From: Nitrospirota bacterium
GTDB taxonomy: Bacteria; Nitrospirota; Nitrospiria; Nitrospirales; UBA8639
DNA: 5,111 nucleotides
Reading direction: 5' to 3'
Assembly (NCBI GenBank): GCA_029879555.1
Contig: JAOUQB010000213.1
Location: forward strand, 1-5,111
Part shown: one piece after another, positions 1-5,111 of the stretch
Numbering within the stretch: position 1 is the first letter of the stretch
Layout of the letters: each line of letters opens with the position of its first letter
Notes under the pieces: generated by a model
The model's input: only the letters and a program-made list of their open reading frames with translations
What the model was told of the DNA's origin: nothing
Databases searched by the model: none
Position numbers and translations under genes: made by a program

Positions 1-165
1 AATTTAATGATGGGAAAAATGCGGGAAATGCCTATGTTCCCATTAATGCCCATCCTCCCTCTTGCTGTGATGGTGACGTTGGTTTCCTTCTCTATCTTGA
101 ATTACTGCGGTGTAAAAAGGTTAGAGAAAAAGCTCAATCAAATTTGTCCCTCATGGTCCTCTTAA
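1..165 (+). CDS. Small hydrophobic membrane protein, open at the left edge
   Basis: A reading frame is open from the window edge and ends in tandem TAA TAA stops (163-168). In-frame ATGs lie at 7, 10, 19, 28, 34 and 46, so the gene may be complete (52 residues from 7) or may be the end of a longer one; any ribosome binding site for the first ATGs would lie outside the window. Counting from the ATG at 7, the product has a Met/Pro-rich start, one strong hydrophobic helix at about residues 9-35 and a short basic tail with a Cys-Pro near the end. The stop is only 15 bases before the next start, which suggests co-transcription with the SHOCT gene. I do not recognise a family. The short length leaves real doubt that it is coding; the helix and the tight spacing are the only support. 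Confidence 0.42.
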   Translation, partial: NLMMGKMREMPMFPLMPILPLAVMVTLVSFSILNYCGVKRLEKKLNQICPSWSS

Positions 166-166
166 T

Positions 167-173
167 AAGGAGG
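167..173 (+). promoter_or_regulatory. Ribosome binding site of the SHOCT gene
   Basis: AAGGAGG, a near-perfect Shine-Dalgarno sequence, lies seven bases before the ATG at 181. It begins inside the second of the two TAA codons ending the upstream ORF. It fixes 181 as the start and argues against the overlapping frame that opens at 144. Confidence 0.8.
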
Positions 174-180
174 AAAAAGA

Positions 181-453
181 ATGGAACCTCATATGTGGTG
201 GGAAGGCGGCTTTCGTTGGATATGGATTTTCCCGTTTACGTTCATGATGCTTATGATGCTTTTAATAGGTATCTGTGTGTTTGGATTTTTTCGTCGGTCA
301 GGTGGGTGGCGTATCTCTTGTCCATTATGCGGGTGGAATACACATGGGACAAAGAATTTAGACACGCCGCGCCAGATTCTTGATCGGCGCTATGCCAGCG
401 GTGAAATTACCAAGGAACAGTATGAGGGGATGAAGCAAGATCTAGAACGTTGA
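181..453 (+). CDS. SHOCT-domain small membrane protein with a Cys-Pro-x-Cys-Gly motif
   Basis: This 90-residue protein has one predicted membrane helix at about residues 13-37, rich in Trp, Phe, Met and Leu, followed by Arg-Arg (38-39). Next comes a short linker with a CPLCG motif (Cys47, Cys50), then a C-terminal SHOCT module at about residues 61-89. The SHOCT match rests on the typical pattern of an Ile-Leu-x-x-Arg-Tyr-Ala start, a Gly-Glu-Ile turn, a Tyr and a Lys-x-x-Leu end. SHOCT modules are short helical units found at the ends of many small bacterial membrane proteins; an oligomerisation role has been proposed, but the function is mostly unknown. The start is set by the AAGGAGG seven bases upstream. 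The stop overlaps a TTG of the following VOC fragment by four bases. The paired cysteines are not part of the SHOCT module and could bind metal or form a disulfide; that is inference. Confidence 0.82.
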   Translation: MEPHMWWEGGFRWIWIFPFTFMMLMMLLIGICVFGFFRRSGGWRISCPLCGWNTHGTKNLDTPRQILDRRYASGEITKEQYEGMKQDLER

Positions 454-638
454 TTCTTAATCGCAAGGGAGCGGTGGCGGCATTTGAGACAACCGACTTA
501 GGCGTATTCGTCACAACACTGAAGGAGAAATCCGTCACATCTGTCGCCGAGATCTTTTCTACCCCCGTCTGTCGAATGGCCGTTATTCAAGACCCAGATG
601 GGAACCACATCACTATTCATAAAAGACATGAAAACTAA
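450..638 (+). pseudogene. C-terminal half of a VOC (glyoxalase/bleomycin-resistance-like) protein
   Basis: Read from the TTG at 450 this gives 62 residues; the frame is open only back to 426, after a stop at 423. From about residue 11 it matches the second half of a VOC domain: a Phe-Glu-x-x-Asp-Leu strand, a helix of the 'TTLKEKSV' type, then Thr-Pro-Val-Cys-Arg-Met-Ala-Val and the hallmark DPDGN (48-52) followed by Ile-Thr-Ile-His-Lys. VOC domains normally contain two beta-alpha-beta-beta-beta modules in about 120 residues. Only the second is here, so the 5' half appears deleted at the junction with the SHOCT gene. Thr55 sits where metal-dependent members usually carry Glu, so catalysis is unlikely. 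The TTGA overlap with the SHOCT stop could still allow coupled translation of a half-domain peptide. A remnant is the simplest reading; a functional single-module protein is the alternative. Confidence 0.62.
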
Positions 639-740
639 AAGTAGGTCAACCACAAAATACACCAAATGCAATCAGGGTATTCGGCAAGACCTCGGATGTT
701 AAAGGAATAAAATCATCGGCTTTTTGAATTCCGGGATGGA

Positions 741-1196
741 TTACTTATCGTCGCTGTCTTCTGAAACCGACGGAACACTCGTTGCCCAGGCTCGCAGGAC
801 GGAATGATCATTCTCCGAAAGTCGCGCGTCCGGATGGAGCGGGAGATAAAACCACGGTGGCATTTCACCTTCCTCAACTTCCTCCCAGATTTCCTTGAGG
901 ATTTTGTGCCGTTTCTTTTGGGTATACCGATTCCACGTCGAGAAATTGAGTTCCTCTCGACCCTCTGCAACATCCCAGGCTAACAACCACGAAGCCGGTG
1001 CGACTTGGCTATACCACGGCCAAATGGTCTCATTCGAGTGACAATCATAACAGGCACGCTTCAGAATCGCCTTCACGTCCGGCAAGGCCACAATCTCTTC
1101 TTCCATTGGAGGATTGGTCCTGTTCACGGGGATGAACTGAATCCCAATCAACACGATTGCCATCCCGACGACAACCCTGACCACTGTTGTTTTCAT
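741..1196 (-). CDS. Membrane-anchored haem-binding-domain protein (single CxxCH)
   Basis: This 151-residue protein starts with one hydrophobic segment (about residues 5-23) that acts as a signal anchor and would place the rest in the periplasm. The body matches the haem-binding domain family (Haem_bd type). It has a Pro-Pro-x-Glu-Glu region, an Ala-Ile-Leu-x-x-Ala-Cys-Tyr-Asp-Cys-His motif (CxxCH, Cys49-Cys52-His53), then the conserved Ser-Asn-Glu-Thr-x-Trp-Pro-Trp-Tyr stretch (54-62), a Pro-Ala-Ser-Trp segment and a Phe-Ser-x-Trp motif near 85-88. A Met-Pro-Pro-Trp at 112-115 follows, where Met112 could be the distal haem ligand. The C-terminus is acidic. The family is usually about 130-160 residues, so it is full length. 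AAGGAG (plus-strand 1204-1209) lies seven bases before the ATG. Role: probably a c-type haem protein for electron transfer or sensing; the partner is not visible. The CDS is convergent with the VOC fragment and lies downstream of the ATPase on the same strand. Confidence 0.88.
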   Translation of the reverse strand: MKTTVVRVVVGMAIVLIGIQFIPVNRTNPPMEEEIVALPDVKAILKRACYDCHSNETIWPWYSQVAPASWLLAWDVAEGREELNFSTWNRYTQKKRHKILKEIWEEVEEGEMPPWFYLPLHPDARLSENDHSVLRAWATSVPSVSEDSDDK

Positions 1197-1234
1197 CCAA
1201 GCACTCCTTTTCGGTTTAAGATTGCGCGGTATTG

Positions 1235-1243
1235 ATTATCCCA
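1235..1243 (-). promoter_or_regulatory. Candidate extended -10 promoter element for the haem-binding gene
   Basis: On the minus strand the sequence reads TGG-GATAAT, an extended -10 (TGn plus a 5/6 match to TATAAT). It lies about 40 bases upstream of the haem-protein ATG, leaving room for a short leader carrying the AAGGAG site. No good -35 hexamer is visible at 16-18 bases (only TGTTCA- or TTGTTC-like sequences), which is tolerable for an extended -10 promoter. If real, the haem gene does not depend on read-through from the ATPase. Confidence 0.35.
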
Positions 1244-1346
1244 AGTCTCGATCATCGGTGAACAATACCCAAACCCCCTACCTGTTCATTTACCAATGCA
1301 AGAAGCATGACAACGTGAACCTTTAATGAGAGTGTTTTGTGAGTTT

Positions 1347-1360
1347 CTTGACCGGCCAAG
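1347..1360. repeat. 14-bp near-palindrome between the ATPase and haem genes
   Basis: CTTGaCCGGcCAAG is an inverted repeat with a single mismatched pair around a CCGG centre. It is 40 bases past the ATPase stop and about 150 bases upstream of the haem-protein start. In minus-strand RNA the mismatch becomes a G-U pair, giving a five-pair stem, but no U-run follows, so it is not a typical terminator. It could be an operator or chance. Confidence 0.3.
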
Positions 1361-1399
1361 TCGCCCAGAACGAAGTTCGGAACAACGGGGTATTTTTCA

Positions 1400-4075
1400 T
1401 TAAACCAAACACGCCTGACTTCGTCGGATGATCCACTTCTTGAATTCAACCGCAAAAAATACGCTTGTCGACAGGGCAAGACAGAAGACTAATTCGTTCA
1501 AGCTCAGCGGAGTAGTTTTAAAGATCTGATTGAGAAATGGGATATAAATCGTGGCCATTTGCAAGGCAAAGGTAAACAACACGACGCCAAAGAGTTTGGA
1601 ATTCGACCAGAGACCTTGTTGAAATAAGGATTCTTTCTCGGATCTCATCGCCAACACATTACCCAATTGTGACAAGGTCAACACCGTAAACACCATCGTC
1701 TGCCAGTGAGTCGACCCGGTGTGGTAGGCCCACCCCTCAGCCACAAGAGCCACACTACCCATGAGCAATCCCACCCACACAATGTCCTGCCACATACCAT
1801 GACCAAAGATATGCTCTTGGGGAGGTCTTGGCGGCCTCTCCATAATGCCCTTCTCCGCAGGCTCCAACGCCAAAGCCAGCCCTGGCAAACCGTCGGTCAC
1901 TAAGTTAATCCACAAAATGTGAATCGGCAAAAACGGCAGGGGAAGGCCTAAGAATGGCGCTAAAAAAATGGTCCAGATTTCACCCGCATTACTGGTCATC
2001 GTGTACCTGATGAATTTTCGGATATTGTCGAAGATCCGGCGCCCCTCCGCCACAGCGGTCACAATGGTGGAAAAGTTATCGTCCAAAAGGATCATGTGAG
2101 CCGCTTCTCGTGACACATCAGTTCCCGCAATGCCCATGGCCACACCGATATCGGCGCCTTTGAGCGCTGGAGCGTCATTGACCCCGTCACCTGTCATCGC
2201 GACGAACTCCCCTTTTTTCTGGAGAGCTTTGACGATGTTGATCTTCTGCTCTGGCGCAACACGAGCGTACGCCCGGATATGAGTGACTCGCTCTTCCATT
2301 TCATGCAATGAAAGCTCGGCCAACTCCTGGCCGGTGATGACTTCATCATGGTCTGTCATGATTCCCAAACGGACTGCGATCGCGCGTGCGGTGGCTGGAT
2401 GATCCCCTGTGATCATCACCGGCGTGATCCCAGCCGTTTTGCATAAGGCAACGGCATTCAGAACTTCTTCTCGTGGTGGATCAATTAGACCGACCAACCC
2501 CAGAAAGGTGAGCTGACATTCAATGCTTTCAGGCGAAAGGCCGGGAGGCATCTCCGGCCACTTTCGAAAGGCAAACCCCAACACGCGCAATCCGTTGGTC
2601 GCCATCTGTTCTGCACATGCTAAAATCGCTTTCTTGGGAATAGAAGTTGGGCCGGACTCACCTAAGACCGTGTCGCATTGATCAACCAGTTCCTCTGGTG
2701 CCCCCTTGATGAACGCCCTGACCCCTTCGTGAAATTGATGAAAAGTGGTCATGCGTTTTCGAGTGGAATCAAACGGGATCTCCCCTAGGCGTGGCGAGGT
2801 AAGGGCAAGAACCTCCTTGTCGTAATTCGCTTCCCGCGCGGCCCGGTACAGAGCCACTTCAGTTGGATCGCCAAGGACCTCTCCCTGGTCATTCCCAGTT
2901 GCATCGTTGCTTAAGGCCATAGCCTGGTAGAACAACTCCCAAGGCTCGTCCTCTATCTCTCTTTGACCATTTCCCTTGACCAATTCTCCATTGGCATAGA
3001 GTTGTTCTACCCTCATGTTGTTCTGGGTCAGAGTTCCCGTCTTGTCAGAACAAATATAGGTCACCGACCCCAGTGTTTCGACAGCAGGCAGTCGCCGGAT
3101 CAGGGCATGTTTTTTGACCATCTTATGCGCGCCCAGGGCTAATGAAATAGTCACCACCGCTGGAAGGGCCTCAGGGATAGCCGCCACAGCAAGACTCACA
3201 GCCGTGAGAAACATGAGAACGACAGGCTCCCCTCGAAACACCCCTAAAGTAAACACGAAGAGGCATATCGCGAGAATGGCTAAGGCCAATTGTTTTCCGA
3301 ATCGAGACAAACGTTTTTGCAAAGGCGTTTGGACGTTGTCCTCTTCCCGCAAAAGGGCGGCAATCTTCCCAAGCTCTGTGGCCATGCCGATAGCGATCAC
3401 CACCCCGGTGGCCCGGCCATACGTCACGACAGTCCCTTTGTACGCCATATTGAGAAGGTCACCGAGAGATTGTTCGACAGTAGTAAGACTGTCAGTATGT
3501 TTTTCTACAGGCACCGACTCCCCGGATAAAGCCGCCTCGTCTACTCTAAGTTGGCTCGTTTCAATTAACCGTAGATCGGCTGGGACAAGGTCCCCCGCCT
3601 CAACCATGACAATATCGCCGCAGGTAAGTCCGGCGACGGGAACGGTCACCCTTTGCCCTTCGCGACAAACCTTTGCGTTGCGAGGGACCAACATTTTTAA
3701 AGCGGCCATGGCGCGCTCTGCCCGAAATTCTTGAACAAACCCAATGACCCCATTCAGCAACACGATGACGACAATCGCAAAAGCATCCAAAGGTTCGCCG
3801 ATGATTCCTGAGACGACCGCAGCGGCTATCAAAACCAGAATCATGAAATCGGTGAATTGATCCAAGAACATCCACCAGAGACTCCGAGGTGGATGCTCCA
3901 GAATTTCATTCGGACCGTAGGCGTTCACTCGTCGTTGGACTTCAGCTGCGCTAAGGCCTACCTGAGGGTCAACGCTTAACTGTTGCGCAGCCTCCACAGC
4001 AGACAATGTGTGCCATGGAAGAGCCTCGAATTCCTTCGCAGAAGGGCGGCTGCTTATGATGTCATCGTTGGCCAT
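1400..4075 (-). CDS. Cation-translocating P-type ATPase, SERCA/PacL-like (probable Ca2+ pump)
   Basis: This 891-residue protein has the full domain order of a type II P-ATPase and would pump a cation, most likely Ca2+, across the inner membrane using ATP. Order: an N-terminal cation-ATPase domain with the Trp-His-x-Leu-Ser start (21-25), M1-M2 (about 72-115), actuator domain with SGES (184-187, Glu186 for dephosphorylation), M3-M4 (about 261-310), phosphorylation motif DKTGT (Asp344), nucleotide domain with PFDSTRKRM (434-442) and KGAP (457-460), TGD (556-558), hinge TGDGVNDAP (628-636), then M5-M10 (about 688-877). SERCA calcium-site residues are mostly kept: Glu302 in PEALP of M4, Asn696 and Glu699 in M5, Asn724, Thr727 and Asp728 in M6. 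The M8 glutamate position carries Gln803. These features favour Ca2+ over Mg2+, H+ or Na+/K+ pumps, but transport is not proven by sequence. The ATG at 4075 has only a weak GAG upstream, yet no other start fits the family N-terminus. No frameshift or truncation is seen. Confidence 0.95.
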   Translation of the reverse strand: MANDDIISSRPSAKEFEALPWHTLSAVEAAQQLSVDPQVGLSAAEVQRRVNAYGPNEILEHPPRSLWWMFLDQFTDFMILVLIAAAVVSGIIGEPLDAFAIVVIVLLNGVIGFVQEFRAERAMAALKMLVPRNAKVCREGQRVTVPVAGLTCGDIVMVEAGDLVPADLRLIETSQLRVDEAALSGESVPVEKHTDSLTTVEQSLGDLLNMAYKGTVVTYGRATGVVIAIGMATELGKIAALLREEDNVQTPLQKRLSRFGKQLALAILAICLFVFTLGVFRGEPVVLMFLTAVSLAVAAIPEALPAVVTISLALGAHKMVKKHALIRRLPAVETLGSVTYICSDKTGTLTQNNMRVEQLYANGELVKGNGQREIEDEPWELFYQAMALSNDATGNDQGEVLGDPTEVALYRAAREANYDKEVLALTSPRLGEIPFDSTRKRMTTFHQFHEGVRAFIKGAPEELVDQCDTVLGESGPTSIPKKAILACAEQMATNGLRVLGFAFRKWPEMPPGLSPESIECQLTFLGLVGLIDPPREEVLNAVALCKTAGITPVMITGDHPATARAIAVRLGIMTDHDEVITGQELAELSLHEMEERVTHIRAYARVAPEQKINIVKALQKKGEFVAMTGDGVNDAPALKGADIGVAMGIAGTDVSREAAHMILLDDNFSTIVTAVAEGRRIFDNIRKFIRYTMTSNAGEIWTIFLAPFLGLPLPFLPIHILWINLVTDGLPGLALALEPAEKGIMERPPRPPQEHIFGHGMWQDIVWVGLLMGSVALVAEGWAYHTGSTHWQTMVFTVLTLSQLGNVLAMRSEKESLFQQGLWSNSKLFGVVLFTFALQMATIYIPFLNQIFKTTPLSLNELVFCLALSTSVFFAVEFKKWIIRRSQACLV

Positions 4076-4193
4076 AGAACAAATCTCAGAAAGCGAATAT
4101 CCTATCCCTCAATATGCAAATGACGCTTCAGCATACTTAACACCTAGTAGGGGATTGGCGCGTTGTGTTTTTCGGCGCATGTTCTCCCTTTGT

Positions 4194-4232
4194 CATGAAA
4201 CAAGATATTCAATCAGCTTCCCATGAAACAAG
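4194..4232. repeat. 11-bp direct repeat upstream of the ATPase gene
   Basis: CATGAAACAAG occurs exactly at 4194-4204 and again at 4222-4232, a period of 28 bp. Read on the gene strand it is CTTGTTTCATG. The pair lies 119-157 bases upstream of the ATPase ATG. Its position suits a pair of regulator-binding sites, but no known operator is recognised and function is inferred only from location. Confidence 0.5.
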
Positions 4233-4373
4233 CCATTTCCGCTGGGACTCTCCAAGTAAGGAATAGGAAGGAATTGAAACCGAGGAATAGCAGACAGCCA
4301 TGGCCAACTTTGGGTAGGCGATTACCACGAACCATCAAGCCAACTTCAGGGAAACGAAGGTTTTGAGAGAAGC

Positions 4374-4407
4374 AAAAAACAATAAAATGAGGACGGCGCG
4401 AAGTCCT
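4374..4407 (-). terminator. Weak candidate Rho-independent terminator after the CBS gene
   Basis: On the minus strand a short hairpin, AGGAC-TTCGCGCC-GTCCT (4390-4407), is followed by a U-rich tail ending in six T (plus-strand A-run 4374-4379). It is about 110 bases downstream of the CBS stop. The five-pair stem and the interrupted T-run make it a weak candidate. Confidence 0.33.
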
Positions 4408-4518
4408 TGTTCTCTTGGTGAAACTGATAATTTTGGCTGACCCACGCATGGACCTGAAGCAACGTTTTTGGGAAAGGCCAATCCCGAGAGAAAAGAACCC
4501 GCCCCTCTCACCAGATTT

Positions 4519-4956
4519 CTACTCCGGTGCAGCACTCACGTAGCCTAACAGGATGTCTCGCCTTGCGACGATCCCGACCAGTTTCCCATCTTTATTGTCT
4601 ATGACAGGCACCCTAATCACATGATTAGTCTGTAGCACGTAGATCAGCGTCCGGATATCCGTATCTGGCGTCACACTGACCGTTTCGTGAGTCATGACTT
4701 GGCTAGCAGAGATATCACTCAATTTCTTGCCTGTATCAAGCAAAGCTAAAAGATCGAATTCCGTGACAATTCCCACCACCCGTTGATGACTGTCCACAAT
4801 CGGCACTCCGCCAAATCCCTCAATCATTAAGGAGGCTAACACATCCCCTTTCGTCTGTTCGTGACCAAATTGAACCTCCTTCTCCATGACATCAGCCACT
4901 CTCAAGCGGTCAAAAATCAGCCCTCCTGATTCGGAAACATCTTTCTTTTTAATCAT
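4519..4956 (-). CDS. Two-CBS-domain protein
   Basis: This 145-residue soluble protein consists almost wholly of a tandem CBS pair (Bateman module). CBS1 spans about residues 18-75, with Val-Ala-Asp-Val-Met at 20-24, Gly-Gly-Val-Pro-Ile-Val-Asp (49-55) and Val-Gly-Ile-Val-Thr-Glu-Phe-Asp-Leu (61-69). CBS2 spans about 82-140, with Gln-Val-Met-Thr (86-89), a Val-Ile-Arg-Val-Pro-Val-Ile-Asp core (113-120) and Leu-Val-Gly-Ile-Val-Ala-Arg-Arg-Asp-Ile (126-135). CBS pairs commonly bind AMP, ATP, other adenosyl ligands or Mg2+. The Thr-Glu-Phe-Asp and Ala-Arg-Arg-Asp ends resemble the ribose-phosphate-binding (S/T)-x-x-D signature. No effector domain is attached, so it presumably acts on a partner protein. 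The ATG has an excellent AAGGAGG site (plus-strand 4965-4971) eight bases upstream. It is upstream of the ATPase on the same strand, but 443 bp away, so a regulatory link to the pump is only a guess. Confidence 0.9.
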   Translation of the reverse strand: MIKKKDVSESGGLIFDRLRVADVMEKEVQFGHEQTKGDVLASLMIEGFGGVPIVDSHQRVVGIVTEFDLLALLDTGKKLSDISASQVMTHETVSVTPDTDIRTLIYVLQTNHVIRVPVIDNKDGKLVGIVARRDILLGYVSAAPE

Positions 4957-4992
4957 GGAACAATCCTCCTTTTCTTACGAATCACGAGATGA

Positions 4993-5021
4993 GTACCCGA
5001 CAACATCTTTTCGTTTGTCAA
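4993..5021 (-). promoter_or_regulatory. Candidate promoter of the CBS gene (perfect -35, poor -10)
   Basis: On the minus strand a perfect TTGACA (plus-strand 5016-5021) is followed after 17 bases by GGGTAC (4993-4998), a poor -10. It would start transcription roughly 30 bases before the AAGGAGG ribosome binding site. The -35 and its placement are attractive; the weak -10 suggests activator dependence or a chance match. A T7 run (5028-5036 region) lies just upstream. Confidence 0.35.
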
Positions 5022-5101
5022 TCAACTTTAAAAAAACATCGGCGGCGAGCTTTGGGAATCGCACGGCGAACAACTTTCAAGCCCCCACCCTTTACGAATA
5101 G

Positions 5102-5107
5102 TTGACA
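5102..5107 (+). promoter_or_regulatory. Possible -35 hexamer at the right edge
   Basis: TTGACA on the plus strand, four bases from the end of the window. A matching -10 would lie outside, so it can only be flagged. If real it would serve a plus-strand gene to the right, making this region divergent from the CBS gene. Confidence 0.15.
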
Positions 5108-5111
5108 TTCA

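Larger units (their letters stand above)
4076..4518. other. Gene-free spacer of 443 bp between the CBS and ATPase genes
   Basis: No reading frame here looks coding. The two minus-strand frames of 66 and 78 codons overlap each other, lack recognisable domains and lack good ribosome binding sites. The region holds an 11-bp direct repeat (4194-4232) 120-160 bases upstream of the ATPase start and a possible minus-strand terminator hairpin (4374-4407) downstream of the CBS gene. No convincing sigma-70 promoter for the ATPase was found, although A+T-rich sequence at 4080-4140 could hold one. The length suggests the ATPase has its own regulatory region. Confidence 0.6.

Noticed and set aside
144..383. 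79-codon frame overlapping the SHOCT gene
   Set aside because: The AAGGAGG site and the SHOCT domain support the other frame starting at 181; this one ends inside the gene without a family match.
683..730. Possible terminator in the convergent spacer (GATG...CATC then a T5 run)
   Set aside because: The stem is only four pairs with a long A+T-rich loop, so the match is not better than chance.
1368..1378. GAAC-GAA-GTTC hairpin after the ATPase stop
   Set aside because: Four-pair stem with no following T-run on either strand; not a credible terminator.
1252..1479. 75-codon minus-strand frame overlapping the ATPase 3' end
   Set aside because: No domain, no ribosome binding site seen, and about a third of it lies inside the ATPase in another frame.
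3114..3734. 206-codon plus-strand open frame
   Set aside because: It is antisense to the conserved catalytic part of the ATPase, has no recognisable domain and is explained by codon bias of the real gene.
4470..4510. Short inverted repeats (GGGA...TCCC and GAGAG...CTCTC) just after the CBS stop
   Set aside because: Stems of four to five pairs with loops of 8-14 and no T-tail.
4213..4535. Two overlapping minus-strand frames of 78 and 66 codons in the CBS-ATPase spacer
   Set aside because: They overlap each other in different frames, have no known motif, and one begins with GTG inside the CBS gene; the composition is that of non-coding DNA.

Overview
The window looks like chromosomal DNA from a Gram-negative bacterium of intermediate G+C content. 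The mix of a membrane-anchored haem-binding-domain protein, a SHOCT-domain miniprotein, a VOC fragment and a bacterial Ca2+-type P-ATPase would fit Nitrospirota or a similar environmental group. That placement is an inference from gene content only. I see no RNA gene, CRISPR array, insertion sequence, phage gene or origin.

Layout: the left end (1-638) is read on the + strand. It holds a short membrane ORF open at the window edge, a 90-residue one-helix SHOCT protein with a strong ribosome binding site, and, overlapping its stop codon, the C-terminal half of a VOC (glyoxalase/bleomycin-resistance-like) domain that has lost its first module. After a short convergent spacer, everything from 741 to 4956 is on the - strand. 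In transcription order this is a two-CBS-domain protein (4956-4519), a gene-free spacer of about 440 bp, a full-length 891-residue cation P-type ATPase (4075-1400), a 203-bp spacer with a candidate promoter, and a 151-residue haem-binding-domain protein (1196-741). The right end (4957-5111) is the upstream region of the CBS gene.

The ATPase is the best-supported gene. It has every catalytic motif of the family and most of the SERCA calcium-site residues, so export of Ca2+ (or a related divalent cation) from the cytoplasm is the likely job. The CBS protein could sense adenine nucleotides and the haem protein sits at the membrane, but the spacers are long enough that these are better read as neighbours than as a proven operon.

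I did not find a convincing undescribed system. The items most worth a second look are the half-VOC ORF coupled to the SHOCT gene, the 11-bp direct repeat upstream of the ATPase, the Cys-Pro-x-Cys-Gly insertion in the SHOCT protein, and the Gln replacing the membrane-helix-8 glutamate in the ATPase.
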